From Pelolinea sp. (GTDB lineage Bacteria > Chloroflexota > Anaerolineae > Anaerolineales > Anaerolineaceae): a DNA stretch of 42,610 bases. How positions within the stretch are numbered: position 1 is the stretch's first letter; each line of letters opens with the position of its first letter. Of this stretch, positions 41,218 to 42,610 are shown piece after piece. Made by a program: the position numbers and the translations under genes. Under the pieces are notes generated by a model. It was given only the letters and a program-made list of their open reading frames with translations. It searched no databases and was not told where the DNA came from. Where the stretch lies: assembly GCA_012797975.1 (NCBI GenBank), contig JAAZOD010000016.1:1-42610 (forward strand). The letters are read 5' to 3'.

Positions 41218-42393
41218 TTATAGATGTTTCTTCTGGAAATGGGGCAGTACAACGAATTTCGTAAGCAAGATCGGAACCAGCATAAAAATTGCATTGGCTG
41301 AAAATTGAGGTTGATAGCTACCGGTAGCTTCCGCCACATACCCAAAGGCAGTTGAGCCGATCACTGCTCCCAAATCACACCCTAGCTGGGTGGTTGCGTT
41401 GCATTTTCCGCGTTCTTCCTGTGAAACCATGTTCAACGCCATCGCCTGGAAGGTGGAACTGGCTATCCCAAACCCTGTCCCGATGATGAAGCCACCCATC
41501 AGAAAAGCCGGGATGGAACGGATGAATCCGATGATCGCAAACCCCGCTGTAAGCAAGAACAGTGCAAGCATGGCAGCTTTATTTGGCCAATTCTTTTTCA
41601 CCAATCGTTGATTGAATGGGATAGTCAGCAGGGAACCGACCCCGTAGAAAACAAAAAATGTTCCTCTGCTCGCCAGTCCAAGTTCGTTGGCATATAAAGG
41701 GCTGAAGGAACCAATGATGGGAGTACCTGCAAAGAACAATGCAAGAATGAGCGATATCCAACCAACCTTTGGTTCAAAGGAAGTTTTCACAGAAAACGGA
41801 ATGGACGGATTCTTAATATCGGTATATTTCAAAATAACGATCAGCGCCATTGCGATCACGGTCAAAATCGCCGAAAAGATGAAATTGAAGGCATAACCAT
41901 AACGGTCCAAAAACCAAAAACTGAGATAGGGTGCCACGACCGAACCGAGAATAGCCGTGATCACTGCATTGACCCCGATCCCTTCCGCCAGCCGTTCTCT
42001 TGGCAAAGTATCTGCGATCAACGTTGCCAGACTGATGGAATTCAATGCAAAGGGAACTCCGGCGAGAAAACGTAGAACCGACAGTTGGAAAAAATTAGGG
42101 CGTGTCAATAAGAGCAAGTTGAGAATCGTCGATAGAGCCATTGCTGTCAAGAGCGTCTTTTTTCTGCCAATCCGATCGACCAAAAAACCAGATAGTGGTC
42201 GCGACAAGAAAGCACAAAAGATCATTAACGAATATAATGTGCCCACTTGCGCTGCAGTTCCATTCAACTCATCAACAATAAATGTGGACATGATATTCGT
42301 CACAAACGACGATCCGCACATGCTGAAGCAGGAAATAATCAGCACCATAATGAACTCAATATTCCACAGTTGTTTTCCCTTTTCCTCTTGCAT
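41218..42393 (-). CDS. Major facilitator superfamily transporter
   Basis: 391 aa with twelve predicted membrane helices. The loop 2-3 motif SGFLVDRIGRKKTLL is the MFS signature (GxLxDRxGRRxxL), and the second half has NQRLVKKNWPNKAAML in the equivalent place. FALNSISLATLIADTLPRER is typical of drug/metabolite exporters of the YfmO/YhhS-like type. The substrate is unknown. I start at the ATG at 42393 with AAGGTGA as ribosome-binding site; a GTG two codons earlier is possible. Confidence 0.87.
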   Translation of the reverse strand: MQEEKGKQLWNIEFIMVLIISCFSMCGSSFVTNIMSTFIVDELNGTAAQVGTLYSLMIFCAFLSRPLSGFLVDRIGRKKTLLTAMALSTILNLLLLTRPNFFQLSVLRFLAGVPFALNSISLATLIADTLPRERLAEGIGVNAVITAILGSVVAPYLSFWFLDRYGYAFNFIFSAILTVIAMALIVILKYTDIKNPSIPFSVKTSFEPKVGWISLILALFFAGTPIIGSFSPLYANELGLASRGTFFVFYGVGSLLTIPFNQRLVKKNWPNKAAMLALFLLTAGFAIIGFIRSIPAFLMGGFIIGTGFGIASSTFQAMALNMVSQEERGKCNATTQLGCDLGAVIGSTAFGYVAEATGSYQPQFSANAIFMLVPILLTKFVVLPHFQKKHL

Positions 42394-42468
42394 AGTCACC
42401 TTTCCGCCAATGTTTCGCTACTTTTCATCACAATGAACGCCTTTTTGCATTGCATGATTCGTTGGTCT

Positions 42469-42610
42469 CTATAAATTCGCAGCGATGAAGTAGGAATCAT
42501 TGGTGGCTTCCAATACCTTGCCCACTTTCTCGCAATCACCCACCATGAACGTCTCATCCGCAATCCCGTAGAACCCAAACGCTTCCTCTTTGTTTGCTTT
42601 CATCCCCACC
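42469..42610 (-). CDS. C-terminal fragment of an FAD-dependent enoate-reductase-like oxidoreductase (cut by the window edge)
   Basis: Only the last 46 residues are in the window, read from 42610 down to the TAG at 42471-42469. The segment GIADETFMVGDCEKVGKVLEA followed by TNDSYFIAANL matches the C-terminal FAD-binding end of 2,4-dienoyl-CoA reductase / old yellow enzyme-type proteins, where (V/I)GDCxxPxxVLEAxxDG is conserved. Here the usual D-G is D-S. It probably shares direction and perhaps transcript with the MFS gene 75 bases downstream. Confidence 0.6.
   Translation of the reverse strand, partial: VGMKANKEEAFGFYGIADETFMVGDCEKVGKVLEATNDSYFIAANL

Overview
The window looks like a piece of a chromosome from an Anaerolineae-type member of the Chloroflexota. 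This rests on gene content, not on a database search. The extracytoplasmic proteins carry Thr/Pro-rich linkers. There are several membrane-anchored LysM/M23 peptidases and short PspC proteins, a NurA-HerA pair, and a GH3-family adenylating enzyme. Base composition is near 50% G+C and gene density is high. I see no phage, integrase, transposase, rRNA, tRNA or CRISPR array.

Left part (1-9.7 kb): rho overlaps a LysM/M23 peptidase gene and the pair ends in a strong bidirectional terminator. Reading the other way are priA, a MEMO-family gene and a second LysM/M23 peptidase paralogous to the first. A stand-alone pncC meets metG tail to tail. Next (9.7-12.8 kb) is a cobalamin uptake operon: a sigma70-like promoter, a cobalamin riboswitch with a terminator-type expression platform, then btuF-btuC-btuD. 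A HAD phosphatase and a C39 peptidase/TPR protein read towards it.

Middle (14.8-31.1 kb): a miaB-like gene, a third M23 peptidase, an AAC(3)-fold acetyltransferase, a degenerate metallo-beta-lactamase-fold protein, an asparaginase II, an endonuclease III relative and a second MBL-fold protein run on the plus strand. A DUF3048 lipoprotein (minus) and a glucanase-fold lipoprotein (plus) follow. Then comes a compact nurA / small HAS-barrel-like gene / herA operon that converges, with shared stop-codon bases, on an operon of xseA, xseB and a divergent-PAP2 gene. HIT, GNAT and FkbM genes follow on the plus strand.

Right part (31.1-42.6 kb): a signalling region. A minus-strand group, methyltransferase-GH3-(7TM/GAF/HD-GYP)-PspC, is divergent from a PAS-GGDEF diguanylate cyclase, which converges on a second PspC gene. 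Then come a six-bladed TolB-like lipoprotein coupled to a second glucanase-fold lipoprotein, a YdeI-family protein, an MFS transporter and the C-terminus of an FAD-dependent enoate-reductase-like enzyme cut by the window edge.

The points most worth a second look are the methyltransferase-GH3 unit bracketed by opposing cyclic-di-GMP enzymes, the three-gene NurA/HAS-like/HerA cassette, and a recurring promoter layout in which a TATAAT box ends exactly six bases before the ATG, predicting leaderless mRNAs.
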